The translations under genes and the position numbers were made by a program. DNA of 40,615 nucleotides from assembly GCA_031294825.1 (NCBI GenBank), contig JAUMPM010000016.1, forward strand, positions 1 to 40,615. Reading direction: 5' to 3'. Below are positions 1 to 7,716 of this stretch, in pieces; positions within the stretch are counted from its first letter, which is position 1, and each line of letters opens with the position of its first letter. Source of the stretch: Collinsella sp. Its GTDB lineage: Bacteria > Actinomycetota > Coriobacteriia > Coriobacteriales > Coriobacteriaceae. Below the pieces are notes generated by a model. It had not been told where the DNA came from and made no database searches. It saw nothing but the letters and a program-made list of their open reading frames with translations.

Positions 1-39
1 CGGGGTATAGAACTAACCCCTCAAACAGCTTCAAAACGC

Positions 40-894
40 CTATTTCGATGCGCGCTCGGCCGCTTCGATCACGTGTTTGGCGAGAATCGCCGTTGTCACG
101 GCGCCCACGCCGCCCGGCACGGGGGTGATGGCACCAACAACCGGCTCCGCGGCAACAAAATCGACGTCACCCACCAGCTTGCCAGCGTCCTCATCCCAGT
201 TAATGCCCACATCAATGATCGTCTGGTCCTCGCGAACGGCATCCACGCCAATCGTGCGCGCGCGTCCAACGGCGGCAACCACAATATCAGCCGCACGGCA
301 CTCGGCAGCAAGGTCGCGCGTATGCGTATGGCACGTCGTCACGGTCGCATTGCGCGCCGTAAGCATGGCAGCAACAGGACGCCCGATCACCAGCGAGCGC
401 CCGACCACAGCAACCTTAGCTCCATCCAGCTCAACGCCATAATGATCCAGCAAAGCAAGCACGGCTTCGGCTGTGCAGGGGGCAAAACCCTCACCGCGCC
501 CCGAAAGCGTGGTGAGCAGCGAAGCCGGCGTCATGGAGTCAACGTCCTTGGCGGGATCGAGCGCTGCGGCGACGGCGTTCTCGTCAAGGCCGGCGGGCAG
601 CGGGCGGAACATCAGACAGCCATGGACAGCCGAATCGGTATTGATGTCCTCGATGGCCGTCAACAGCTCGTCCTGCGAAACATCGGCGGGAAGCAAAACG
701 CGACGAACCTCAATCCCCACTTTTTCACAGCGCTTGAGCGCACCGCGCTCGTAGGATAGGTCGTCCTCGCGCTCGCCCACGCGAACGATGGCGAGCGTCG
801 GCACAACGCCGCGCTCACGCAAAGCGGCACAGCGAACAGCAAGTTCCTCGGTCAGCGCGCGAGCAACAGGAGCACCCTTCAGTAGCTCAGCCAT
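40..894 (-). CDS. folD: methylenetetrahydrofolate dehydrogenase FolD, probably without cyclohydrolase activity
   Basis: 284 aa, the usual FolD length. It oxidises or makes 5,10-methylene-THF with NAD(P) in the cytosol. Visible FolD signatures: KDVDS (residues 117-120 region, fits PxKDVDG), the Rossmann motif VVGRSLVIGRP (163-173) and the C-terminal TPVPGGVGAVTTA (257-269). Two residues used for cyclohydrolysis in bifunctional enzymes are replaced: in the Y-x3-K motif Tyr48 is kept but the Lys position is Ala52, and the Gln before PLP is Phe (MFRPLP, 95-100). From family knowledge, loss of that Lys removes cyclohydrolase but can leave dehydrogenase activity. Start chosen at ATG 894 because GAGAGGA lies just upstream; an in-frame extension to 960 runs inside fchA and adds a non-conserved basic leader. 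The start lies 2 nt after the fchA stop, so the two are probably translationally coupled. Product call is firm; monofunctionality is inferred. Confidence 0.95.
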   Translation of the reverse strand: MAELLKGAPVARALTEELAVRCAALRERGVVPTLAIVRVGEREDDLSYERGALKRCEKVGIEVRRVLLPADVSQDELLTAIEDINTDSAVHGCLMFRPLPAGLDENAVAAALDPAKDVDSMTPASLLTTLSGRGEGFAPCTAEAVLALLDHYGVELDGAKVAVVGRSLVIGRPVAAMLTARNATVTTCHTHTRDLAAECRAADIVVAAVGRARTIGVDAVREDQTIIDVGINWDEDAGKLVGDVDFVAAEPVVGAITPVPGGVGAVTTAILAKHVIEAAERASK

Positions 895-896
895 GG

Positions 897-1535
897 CTAT
901 CCTCTCTTCCTTGCAGCGTCGGCGGCGCGGCGCGCCAGCGCATCGGCGCGCGGCAACCATGTGTCGAGCAGCTCATCACACGCCGTCTCGAGCTCCTCGG
1001 CACGAACGCGATCTTTCATAGACGTGGTGTTCGCAAAGAGCGTCAAGCTCGCGCCCTGCATAGCGGCACGGCAGAACACGGCGCCGCACGCCACATCGGA
1101 CAGCAGCTGACGCGAACCCTTGTCGGCCATGTCCTCGAGCAGCGCCAGCGCACGCCCGCAGGCATCCATAATGCGATACGGCGGCATAGCGGCCACATGC
1201 AGCGCATCCTGAATCGCGGTCGCTCGAGCCGGATCGTCACGCGGAATACCGTACGCCGCGGACACCCGCCTGTAGGCACGAACGTCCTCGGAAACCAACT
1301 CGACAAGCTCCTGGGCCAGCTCATCAGCCTGGGCAAACGCGCGCGTCAGGTCATCCGCACGATCAGCAAGCGCGGGATTAGTCGCACCGTAGCGGGCAAC
1401 CATTCCGCACAGCGAGGCACCCAGCGCGCCCACAAAGGCGCTCGCGCTGCCGCCGCCGGGAACCGGCTCGCGCGCGGCCAGCGCCTCGGCAAACCCGCGG
1501 CAGGTCTTGTCCATCATCTCTTGGCTCATACGCAT
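897..1535 (-). CDS. fchA: cyclodeaminase/methenyltetrahydrofolate cyclohydrolase family protein (FchA-like)
   Basis: 212 aa, the normal size for free-standing members of the formiminotransferase-cyclodeaminase C-terminal family. Family marks seen: PVPGGGSASAFVGALGASL near residues 24-42, a D(VRAYRRV)xxAYGIP segment (about 83-97) and LLSDVACGA (about 144-152). The fold is all alpha helical. In context the likely reaction is 5,10-methenyl-THF to 10-formyl-THF (reversible): folD follows at once and has lost its own cyclohydrolase residues, and fhs lies 11 kb away. The alternative is formimino-THF cyclodeaminase, but no histidine-degradation genes are nearby. Start at ATG 1535 is preceded by GAAGGTG; ATG 1529 is also possible. 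First gene of a two-gene operon. Confidence 0.9.
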   Translation of the reverse strand: MRMSQEMMDKTCRGFAEALAAREPVPGGGSASAFVGALGASLCGMVARYGATNPALADRADDLTRAFAQADELAQELVELVSEDVRAYRRVSAAYGIPRDDPARATAIQDALHVAAMPPYRIMDACGRALALLEDMADKGSRQLLSDVACGAVFCRAAMQGASLTLFANTTSMKDRVRAEELETACDELLDTWLPRADALARRAADAARKRG

Positions 1536-1605
1536 GCACCTTCAAGTCATATACATCGGTCGGGCGGAATCGCCGACCAACCGCATCGATCACGTAATGG
1601 TGCTA

Positions 1606-1634
1606 AGTCTAGCCCATAAGTACATGAGCGTCAG
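1606..1634 (-). promoter_or_regulatory. candidate sigma-70 promoter for fchA-folD
   Basis: On the minus strand CTGACG (1634-1629) and TAGACT (1611-1606) are 17 nt apart and lie about 70 nt before the fchA start. The match is moderate; no transcription data. Confidence 0.4.
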
Positions 1635-1689
1635 CGCACCTGGCCATCGCAGATTTCTATGGCACGCGATAGGCGTCGACAACGCAAAC

Positions 1690-1708
1690 ATGGGACACAT
1701 GGCCCACC
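1690..1708 (+). repeat. 19-bp motif, copy 1 (upstream of lipoprotein 1)
   Basis: ATGGGACACATGGCCCACC is identical to positions 2658-2676. Its core TGGGACACATGGCCCA is an imperfect palindrome (6 of 8 pairs), so it may be an operator. It lies about 200 nt before the lipoprotein 1 start, but only about 70 nt before lipoprotein 2, so a shared regulatory role is not certain; it could be left over from the gene duplication. Confidence 0.6.
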
Positions 1709-1905
1709 TTTCGAGACTCCCGAGCAGCACAAGCTGGGGCATATCTATAAGTAAGGAACCCGTTGGGGAACGGCCGCGCAACGGCCACAAGCGATGAACG
1801 GAGGCATAAGTCGCACAGTACACAGAGACATCCCCCGCCAGCGCAATCAGTACCCCAACAGCATGCGGCGCCGTGATGTCATCAGCAGACAAGGAGGACG
1901 CCACC

Positions 1906-2508
1906 ATGAAGAAAAAGACCCTATCGATCCTTTCCCTTTGCATCGCCCTCTTTGCCGCATTTGCCCTTGTCGGCTGCGGCGGGAGCGCATCGGGCGGGGG
2001 CGGCAGCGCCGCTAAGAGCGAAAGCAAAGAAAAGGCCCCCGTTGCCAAGAAGACTGACTTCATTTGGTTTAAGGTCGAGATGCCCGAGGGCGTTGGCGTA
2101 AGCGACTCCGCTGGCAAGAATGCCGACAGGGTCCAGCTCACCTTCCCCGAAGACAAGAACGGTTCGGCCGATCGCTTTATCCCCGTTTGGAAAAAAGCGC
2201 TGACGGCAGAGGAATCCCACGCCGACCAGGCGGAAAAGAAGGGGGATACGTTCCAGTGGAAGGATGGCGGGTCCGTCGAGTATAACGGCAGGACGTGGCT
2301 CGTCGGAACATACGAGGACAACAGCGGCATCTCAACCATGCTTTTTACCGACGTTGAGCCGGGAAGCGTCTGCGTTCTCATCGCGAACTTCGACCTGCAC
2401 AAGAAAGAAGCCGAGGCGCTTCTCAACTCCATCGAGTTCCCCGACGACATGAAGAAAGCAGTTGACGAGGCACGTGAAGTCGAGATTTCGAGCATCGAGA
2501 TCAAGTAA
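1906..2508 (+). CDS. small secreted lipoprotein, paralogue 1 (unknown function)
   Basis: 200 aa. Start at ATG 1906 is set by AAGGAGG 9 nt upstream; an earlier in-frame ATG at 1873 would put junk before the signal peptide. N-terminus: KKK, hydrophobic stretch, then lipobox LVGC with the lipidated Cys at residue 24. A Gly/Ser/Lys-rich linker follows (25-49), then one domain of about 150 aa beginning DFIWFKVEMPEGV (51-63) and containing FTDVEPGSV and a final SIEFPDDM segment. It is a clear paralogue of the next gene (same DFIWFKVE opening, FTDV, EF-DD elements). Predicted to be anchored on the outer face of the membrane. I do not recognise the domain. It has its own terminator and probably its own promoter. 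Confidence 0.9.
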   Translation: MKKKTLSILSLCIALFAAFALVGCGGSASGGGGSAAKSESKEKAPVAKKTDFIWFKVEMPEGVGVSDSAGKNADRVQLTFPEDKNGSADRFIPVWKKALTAEESHADQAEKKGDTFQWKDGGSVEYNGRTWLVGTYEDNSGISTMLFTDVEPGSVCVLIANFDLHKKEAEALLNSIEFPDDMKKAVDEAREVEISSIEIK

Positions 2509-2521
2509 CGGGGCACCCGTA

Positions 2522-2549
2522 CGCGCCTACGCGAACCCGCGTAGGCGCG
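2522..2549 (+). terminator. 12-bp perfect hairpin after lipoprotein 1
   Basis: CGCGCCTACGCG and CGCGTAGGCGCG pair perfectly around a 4-nt loop (2534-2537), 13 nt after the stop. No T-run follows, so it may protect the 3' end or act with the stronger terminator just downstream. Confidence 0.55.
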
Positions 2550-2576
2550 CCCATTAAAACAACGGGCGCCCAACCC

Positions 2577-2611
2577 GGGGAGGGCCGACAGCATCGGCCC
2601 TCCCCTCTTTT
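2577..2611 (+). terminator. intrinsic terminator after lipoprotein 1
   Basis: GGGGAGGGCCGA (2577-2588) pairs with TCGGCCCTCCCC (2594-2605), 12 bp perfect with a 5-nt loop, followed by TCTTTT. Confidence 0.88.
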
Positions 2612-2657
2612 GCGCCCGAACATATTGCCACTTGTCGGCGCAAATCCTGCCCCCAGA

Positions 2658-2676
2658 ATGGGACACATGGCCCACC
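2658..2676 (+). repeat. 19-bp motif, copy 2 (upstream of lipoprotein 2)
   Basis: Second exact copy of the motif at 1690-1708. A TACAGT (-10-like) lies at 2695-2700, so this copy would sit at or just above a -35 region. Confidence 0.6.
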
Positions 2677-2748
2677 CGAATGAGCTGCTCACGCGTACAG
2701 TAAAGACAGGTAATCCATGGGCGGTTACAGATCGAGGAGGACACGACC

Positions 2749-3342
2749 ATGAAAAAGAAGGCCTTTGCGATTCTCACCCTCTGCATGAGTCTTTTTGCCG
2801 CGGTTGCCCTGGTGGGTTGCGGCGGAAGCGGCGGCGCTACCGGCAGTGGCGGTGGCGGCGGCGCAGAAAAGCCAGCCGTGGATATGAGGACCGACTTCAT
2901 TTGGTTTAAGGTCGAGGTCCCCGAGGGCGTCGAGATCACCGACGTCGCAGGCGACACTGCCGACAGGGCCCAGTTTAAGTTCACCGAGAGCGAGCACGCC
3001 AGCGATCGCTTCATCCCCGTCTTCGATCCTGACAAGAACGCCGACGAGCTGTTCGACTACGAGGCAAAGTGGAATGCCAGCTTTGAGTGGACCGAGAATG
3101 ACCCCGTCAAGTACAACGGCAAGACTTGGCGCAACGCTTCCTATACACACTCGGGCGGCGTAACGACCGAATACTTCACCGACGTTGACGGCGGCAGTGT
3201 GTATGTGCGTATCGACAACGTCGAGGAGCACAAGGACGCCGTCGAGACCATGATGAAGTCTCTGGAATTTGCCGACGACATCGCCGAGGCCAAGACCGAG
3301 GCCATGGACGTCAAGCTCGACGATATCGAGATCAAGCGCTAA
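2749..3342 (+). CDS. small secreted lipoprotein, paralogue 2 (unknown function)
   Basis: 197 aa with start at ATG 2749 behind GAGGAGG. KKK plus hydrophobic segment ends in lipobox LVGC with Cys24, exactly as in paralogue 1; a Gly-rich linker (25-45) precedes the domain opening DFIWFKVEVPEGVEI (49-63). FTDVDGGSVYV and SLEFADDI match FTDVEPGSVCV and SIEFPDDM of the neighbour. The signal peptides are closely similar while the mature domains have diverged, so this is an older tandem duplication rather than a recent copy. Likely membrane-anchored outside the cell. Function not known to me. Confidence 0.9.
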   Translation: MKKKAFAILTLCMSLFAAVALVGCGGSGGATGSGGGGGAEKPAVDMRTDFIWFKVEVPEGVEITDVAGDTADRAQFKFTESEHASDRFIPVFDPDKNADELFDYEAKWNASFEWTENDPVKYNGKTWRNASYTHSGGVTTEYFTDVDGGSVYVRIDNVEEHKDAVETMMKSLEFADDIAEAKTEAMDVKLDDIEIKR

Positions 3343-3647
3343 GCGACTGGCGAGCGCAACGGGAAACACGGTCGCAGTGCAAACAAGCGACGGTACCCCA
3401 GCGCTTCGTACCCAGGGAGGGCCGGTAAACCGACCCTCCCTTTCTTATGCCTGTAGCCGACGAACGCGAGGATGCCGGACGCCGGAACCGCCCCAAATGT
3501 GGCAACAGTACGAAAACGACAAACACCCCAACACGTCCGCCCACCGATTTATTGCGCCGCGCAGACAATTAAACCAGCATCTTTAAACATCTGGGCAGTA
3601 TAGTGACCAAAACTATCGCATAACCGCACTCTGCGAATGGAGAAGTT
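3343..3647. other. intergenic region before the phospholipase gene
   Basis: 305 bp. It contains the terminator of lipoprotein 2 (3415-3446) and, near the phospholipase start, a -10-like TATAGT at 3599-3604 about 45 nt before the ATG with no good -35. The AT-richer stretch 3540-3640 looks like the promoter zone. No gene seen. Confidence 0.55.
3415..3446 (+). terminator. intrinsic terminator after lipoprotein 2
   Basis: GGGAGGG-C-CGG pairs with CCG-A-CCCTCCC (one C-A mismatch) around TAAA, followed by TTTCTT. Confidence 0.85.
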
Positions 3648-6137
3648 ATGACCGAACACCATGCCATCAGCCGCCGAGCGTTTACGCTGGGCCTAGGGCT
3701 TGCGGCGTTGTCACCACTTGCAAGCCTGCCCGAAACCGCAGCGCCGGGCATTCCCCTGCGAGCGGCATTTGCAGACAACACACCCGCACCGTCGGACAGC
3801 CTCCACAATTTCGTCATTCGCCTTCGCCCCGCGGGCTATTTTCGCACCGCGAGCGTCAACCAAGACGGCAACGTTCGCGGCAACGTCTGTCACCTGTTTA
3901 ACGACGGCACGTCCAGCAAGCTCATCCTTGAGAACGTAACGACCAAGAATGACGATACAAACTGGTACGCCATCCGCACCTTGCTCAATTTCGAAGAGCA
4001 TAAAAAGACAGGCTACAGCATTTGGTCGGTCGACGACGACTCGGACAAAGATGGAAAGGTCATCCACGTATGGGGCGGCGAGTATGACAACAAGCCCAGC
4101 CGCGCTTTTGCGTTCGAGCGTCAATCAAACGGAACCTACATCATCCGAGACCGCACGGTCGAGAAAGAAACCGAGAAAAAAGACATTAAGTACCTGGCAA
4201 TAGAATCGAACGGCAAAGACCAGGACAACAATAAGATCTGCCATAAGAGTAAGAGCATTCCGTGGGAGCTCGAACTTATCGGTTACGACATGAAAAAGAA
4301 CGATGCCACGGTTAGCAGCCTCGACTGGATCACGTACAGCAGCTACGTCGACGGACCATATTGGATGAAATACGTCGACGACAACAAGTTCCTCGACGAG
4401 CTGAGCATCCCGGGTACGCACGATTCGGGCACCTGCAGCGTGGACAACGACACTGAGCCCCAATCCTCGCAAGTAAAATGCCAGCAGGATTACATTCCCA
4501 CGCAGTTGCTCGAAGGCATTCGCTATTTTGATATCCGGCTCGGAAAGGGCGATGACCCCGGCATCGACCACGGGATTTTCTACCTACTCAAAAAAGACGG
4601 GAACTATCTGCATCTCTCCGATGTCATCGGGTACTTCAAAACGTTTTTGAACGAAAACCCGTCAGAAGCGCTCATCATGCTCGCATCGCGCGGCAACGAT
4701 GAGGCTACCGACGAAAGCATAACGACGGCCTTCGCCAAGGTTATGGCCGATAACCCCAACCTGTTCTACACGTCGAGCCACGTCCCCACGCTGGGCGAGG
4801 TGCGCGGAAAGATCGTCCTGCTGCGTCGATTTGGGCTTGCCGGCAACAGCGTAAGCGGCCACACGTGGGGCCTCGACCTCACCCAATGGGATGACAAGAT
4901 CAAGGCGCATTCCGGGCAGTCGATGTGTCTCGTCCAAGACGCGCGGGGATTTGAAGCCATAGGGGAAACGGGCAATGAAGAGCCCTATTGCACCAAGGTA
5001 TATGCCCAGGACAAGTACAAACTCACGGGAACCGACAAGCTCAGCTGGGTCGATAATGCGCTGAAGGAAACGACCGGGCGCACGTGCAACAAGGTGGACG
5101 TCGTGGACGATGCCGGGGCCGAGGTGCAAGTCCAGGAGCGTTGCTGGTCTATCAACTACACCAGCTGCACGGGCTTGTCGCACGGAGGCAATCCTTTTAC
5201 CTCGGCACGAGTAGTCAACGAGCATCTGTACAAGAGCCCGTACATCAATCCCAGCGGCACCGAGGATACAAAGTCAGATTACCTCAAGCACATTGGCATC
5301 ATCGCATCCGACTTTGTTGATGCGGCGCTGGCCCGGAGCATCTATCAGCGCAATTACAATTACGATACGAAGCACACGCAGTCGGCTTCGTGCTGCCTCC
5401 CGACCCGCATGCGCATGACGTACGGCGACTCGCTGAGCGATGCCTCGCTCCAGGATGGCAAGACCGTTGGCGAGGGCCATTTCCGCCTTGTCGACAGCAG
5501 CAACGTACTCAACGTGGCGGCTTCGGGCCATGCGTTTACCATCGAATACGTGGATGTCGACGCCTTGGGCAACGAGACCGTTACGGGGCTGCAGGGCTCT
5601 GTGCCCATCGATATCGATCCACGCGCGCTGACGCCCCATTTTGAGGGACTCGAAGGCCTTAAGGCCGGCGAAGACGTGCGCGCCAAGATTGCGGCATCAC
5701 TCGAGGGCAAGCTCGAAACCGATGCCTGCACGGCCCAGCTCGAGTTTGTGCACGACGCGGACGGCGCTCCGGGCACGGCAATGGCCGAGGGCGAAACATT
5801 TGCCGCAGGAACGTACTGGGTGCGCGTGAACGGTCTCTTGGGCGACGCGGCGCAGAACTACACGCTCGCCAGCGACGGAGCCGCAAGCTTTACCGTAGCG
5901 GCCTCGGGCAGTGCGGGCGGCACCGGCAGCGGCACGGGTTCCAACGCAGGCGGCGCCGACAAGAACGGCAAGAGCAACAAGAGAGACCAGGGCAAGAGCT
6001 CGGGCGGAAAGCTCGCCAACACGGGCGACGGCTCTGGCGTTGCCGCCGGGCTCGCTGCCGCCGCCGTGGCGACAACGGTCGCAGGTGCAGCAATGCTTGC
6101 CAGTGACCGCGACAATACCGAGGACGTTAACGAATAG
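3648..6137 (+). CDS. secreted, cell-wall-anchored phosphatidylinositol-specific phospholipase C-like protein
   Basis: 829 aa in several parts. Residues 1-43: Tat-type signal with SRRAFTLG followed by a hydrophobic segment and an AFA-like cleavage site. About 50-215: a beta-rich region resembling ricin-type beta-trefoil lectin repeats, possibly glycan binding. About 235-570: PI-PLC X-type catalytic domain, with LSIPGTHDSGT (252-262; His258 as first catalytic His), RYFDIRLG (292-299; Asp295, Arg297) and DHG (307-309; His308 as second catalytic His). About 600-760: Ig-like or bacterial surface repeats. 760-788: Gly/Ser/Lys-rich wall-spanning linker. LANTG (789-793), then a hydrophobic segment and a short tail: a variant of the sortase LPxTG signal. 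Bacterial PI-PLCs cleave phosphatidylinositol or GPI-anchor lipids without calcium. The substrate cannot be read from sequence. Single gene between two terminators; SD GGAGAAG. Confidence 0.88.
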   Translation: MTEHHAISRRAFTLGLGLAALSPLASLPETAAPGIPLRAAFADNTPAPSDSLHNFVIRLRPAGYFRTASVNQDGNVRGNVCHLFNDGTSSKLILENVTTKNDDTNWYAIRTLLNFEEHKKTGYSIWSVDDDSDKDGKVIHVWGGEYDNKPSRAFAFERQSNGTYIIRDRTVEKETEKKDIKYLAIESNGKDQDNNKICHKSKSIPWELELIGYDMKKNDATVSSLDWITYSSYVDGPYWMKYVDDNKFLDELSIPGTHDSGTCSVDNDTEPQSSQVKCQQDYIPTQLLEGIRYFDIRLGKGDDPGIDHGIFYLLKKDGNYLHLSDVIGYFKTFLNENPSEALIMLASRGNDEATDESITTAFAKVMADNPNLFYTSSHVPTLGEVRGKIVLLRRFGLAGNSVSGHTWGLDLTQWDDKIKAHSGQSMCLVQDARGFEAIGETGNEEPYCTKVYAQDKYKLTGTDKLSWVDNALKETTGRTCNKVDVVDDAGAEVQVQERCWSINYTSCTGLSHGGNPFTSARVVNEHLYKSPYINPSGTEDTKSDYLKHIGIIASDFVDAALARSIYQRNYNYDTKHTQSASCCLPTRMRMTYGDSLSDASLQDGKTVGEGHFRLVDSSNVLNVAASGHAFTIEYVDVDALGNETVTGLQGSVPIDIDPRALTPHFEGLEGLKAGEDVRAKIAASLEGKLETDACTAQLEFVHDADGAPGTAMAEGETFAAGTYWVRVNGLLGDAAQNYTLASDGAASFTVAASGSAGGTGSGTGSNAGGADKNGKSNKRDQGKSSGGKLANTGDGSGVAAGLAAAAVATTVAGAAMLASDRDNTEDVNE

Positions 6138-6166
6138 GCAAGCCAGTCTTTTGGGCGCATTAACTC

Positions 6167-6204
6167 AATCGGGGCGCAGAATACCGTTCTGCGCCCCGAT
6201 TTTT
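6167..6204. terminator. bidirectional intrinsic terminator between convergent genes
   Basis: 15-bp perfect stem (6167-6181 with 6187-6201) around TACCG; an A-rich left edge and a T-run on the right let it serve both the phospholipase (plus) and the PH-like gene (minus). Confidence 0.9.
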
Positions 6205-6229
6205 ACCTTGGCCCGAACGCCGCTATCGG

Positions 6230-6499
6230 CTACATCACCATGTTCAGCGCTTTCACAAATTCCTGGGCCTTCGCACGGCTACTCAGGCTAAAGACGCAAG
6301 CGGTCAACAGCCTGTTACGCAGGAAAACGTCGCGACCCTTGATCCTGTTGACCCCCGTGATGTCCTTAAGGTAGACAATCTCGGTGTGCTTGCCGCCGAA
6401 AGTGCCCTTCTTGAGCACCTCAATACGGTTAGGGTAGATCTTGACGTCTTTAAACCTACCCGAACCCTTGTCCTGAAACAGCAAGGTGTTGTTGTCCAT
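6230..6499 (-). CDS. small PH-domain-like protein (hypothetical)
   Basis: 89 aa from ATG 6499, chosen because GGGAG lies about 9 nt upstream; a GTG at 6544 would add 15 aa without a good ribosome site. The sequence has the pattern of a bacterial PH-like fold (DUF4429 or YokE type): alternating strands FKDVKIYPNRIEVLKKG, TEIVYLKDITGVNRI, a strand with FSLSS, and a closing helix AKAQEFVKALNMV. No signal peptide or membrane segment. Such small proteins often report as PH-domain proteins of unknown role. It stands alone, convergent with the phospholipase and divergent from the YhcG-type nuclease. The fold call is tentative. Confidence 0.65.
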   Translation of the reverse strand: MDNNTLLFQDKGSGRFKDVKIYPNRIEVLKKGTFGGKHTEIVYLKDITGVNRIKGRDVFLRNRLLTACVFSLSSRAKAQEFVKALNMVM

Positions 6500-6666
6500 A
6501 CGCGTCACTCCCGTGGGGTTCGCTAAAACTGTCTCTATTGCCACATTTTAGTCACCGCAAGGCCCCATGCGAAGATGTCAGACAGCACAGCAATTCGTGT
6601 CCGCGCGAGGCTTTAAACTAAATGCGATAAAGATGCATTCCACAAGAGGAAAGTAAGGCGACAGTG

Positions 6667-7716
6667 ATGGGTGAACTGGTAAACCGTGGAGAATCGGCAA
6701 TCGTGCCCGAAGGTTTTTACAAGCAGGTTTCCTCGATTCTCAACGCCGCTCGCAACAAGGCCTATACCGCCGTTAACTTTGCGATGGTTGAGGCGTATTG
6801 GGAGATCGGCAAGAGCATAGTTGATGAACAGGGCGGAGAGGAGCGCGCAGCATATGGAGAGGCATTGATTGCGGGCCTCTCCAGAAGGCTTACCGCGGAT
6901 TTCGGAAGAGGCTTTGGCATCGCAAACCTTCGCAATATGCGTCAGTTCTTTCTTGCGTTTCCAATTCGCGACGCACTGCGTAGCGAATTGAGCTGGACTC
7001 ATTACCGCAGGTTGATGCGCATTCCCGACCCTGATGCTCGCGCCTGGTACATGAACGAATGCGCCGATTCTCGTTGGAGCACGCGTCAGCTCGAGCGCCA
7101 GATCAACACCATGTTCCGCGAGCGCCTGCTTGCCAGCAAGGACAAGAAGGCCGTCACCCAGGAAATCCAAAAGAGCGCCCCGGCTCGTCGCCCCGAGGAT
7201 ATCATCCGCGACCCATATGTACTGGAGTTTTTAGGTTTCTCGGACGATACTGCGTTTCGCGAGAGCGATCTAGAGCAGGCGCTCATCACGCATCTTCAGA
7301 AGTTCCTGCTGGAGCTTGGCCGTGGTTTCGCTTTCGAGGCGCGCCAAAAGCGCATCACCTTTGATGGGCGCCATTTCTATATTGACCTTGTTTTTTACAA
7401 CTATCTGATGCGCTGCTTCGTGCTCATCGACCTTAAGACCGATGACCTTACGCATCAGGACCTGGGCCAGATGCAAATGTATGTGAACTACTACACGCGT
7501 GAGCTCATGAACGAAGGCGACAATCCGCCCATAGGCATCGTGCTCTGCGCGGACAAAAGCGATTCGATCGTCGAGTACACGCTGCCCGAAGACAACGACC
7601 AAGTGTTTGCCGCCAAATACCTGCCGTATCTTCCAAGCAAGGAAGAGTTGGCGCGCGAGCTGAGTGCCGAGTACCGCGCCATCAACGAAGCGACTAATGG
7701 CGAAGTGCAAGGATAG
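6667..7716 (+). CDS. DUF1016/YhcG-type PD-(D/E)XK nuclease family protein
   Basis: 349 aa. The N-terminal DUF1016_N region (about 18-165) is helical with AYWEIGKSIVDEQ (43-55), LRNMRQFFLAFP (88-99) and LSWTHYRRLMRI (108-119), all typical. The C-terminal nuclease domain (about 175-340) has FYIDLVFYN (237-245; Asp240) and LIDLK (253-257; Asp255, Lys257), followed by LGQMQMYVNYY (266-276). Most relatives have IELK where this one has IDLK, so the acidic residue is conserved only as Asp. The family is linked to RpnA/YhcG-like nucleases often found near restriction or mobile DNA. It is solitary here and somewhat less GC-rich than its neighbours, which is compatible with transfer. Start: ATG 6667 (GTG 6664 also possible) after AAGG. 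Confidence 0.88.
   Translation: MGELVNRGESAIVPEGFYKQVSSILNAARNKAYTAVNFAMVEAYWEIGKSIVDEQGGEERAAYGEALIAGLSRRLTADFGRGFGIANLRNMRQFFLAFPIRDALRSELSWTHYRRLMRIPDPDARAWYMNECADSRWSTRQLERQINTMFRERLLASKDKKAVTQEIQKSAPARRPEDIIRDPYVLEFLGFSDDTAFRESDLEQALITHLQKFLLELGRGFAFEARQKRITFDGRHFYIDLVFYNYLMRCFVLIDLKTDDLTHQDLGQMQMYVNYYTRELMNEGDNPPIGIVLCADKSDSIVEYTLPEDNDQVFAAKYLPYLPSKEELARELSAEYRAINEATNGEVQG

Larger units (their letters stand above)
1536..1905. other. divergent intergenic region between fchA and the first lipoprotein gene
   Basis: 370 bp without a convincing gene. It holds the candidate fchA promoter (1606-1634), the first copy of a 19-bp repeated motif (1690-1708), a TATAAG (-10-like) at 1746-1751 on the plus strand, and the strong Shine-Dalgarno AAGGAGG of the lipoprotein at 1891-1897. 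No riboswitch fold was recognised. Confidence 0.6.

Noticed and set aside
2..20. Small GGGGT/ACCCC hairpin downstream of folD
   Set aside because: Five base pairs only, and the window ends before any T-run could be judged.
1536..1905. Possible THF riboswitch upstream of fchA-folD
   Set aside because: No pseudoknot-like conserved blocks seen; the candidate promoter leaves a leader of only about 60-70 nt.
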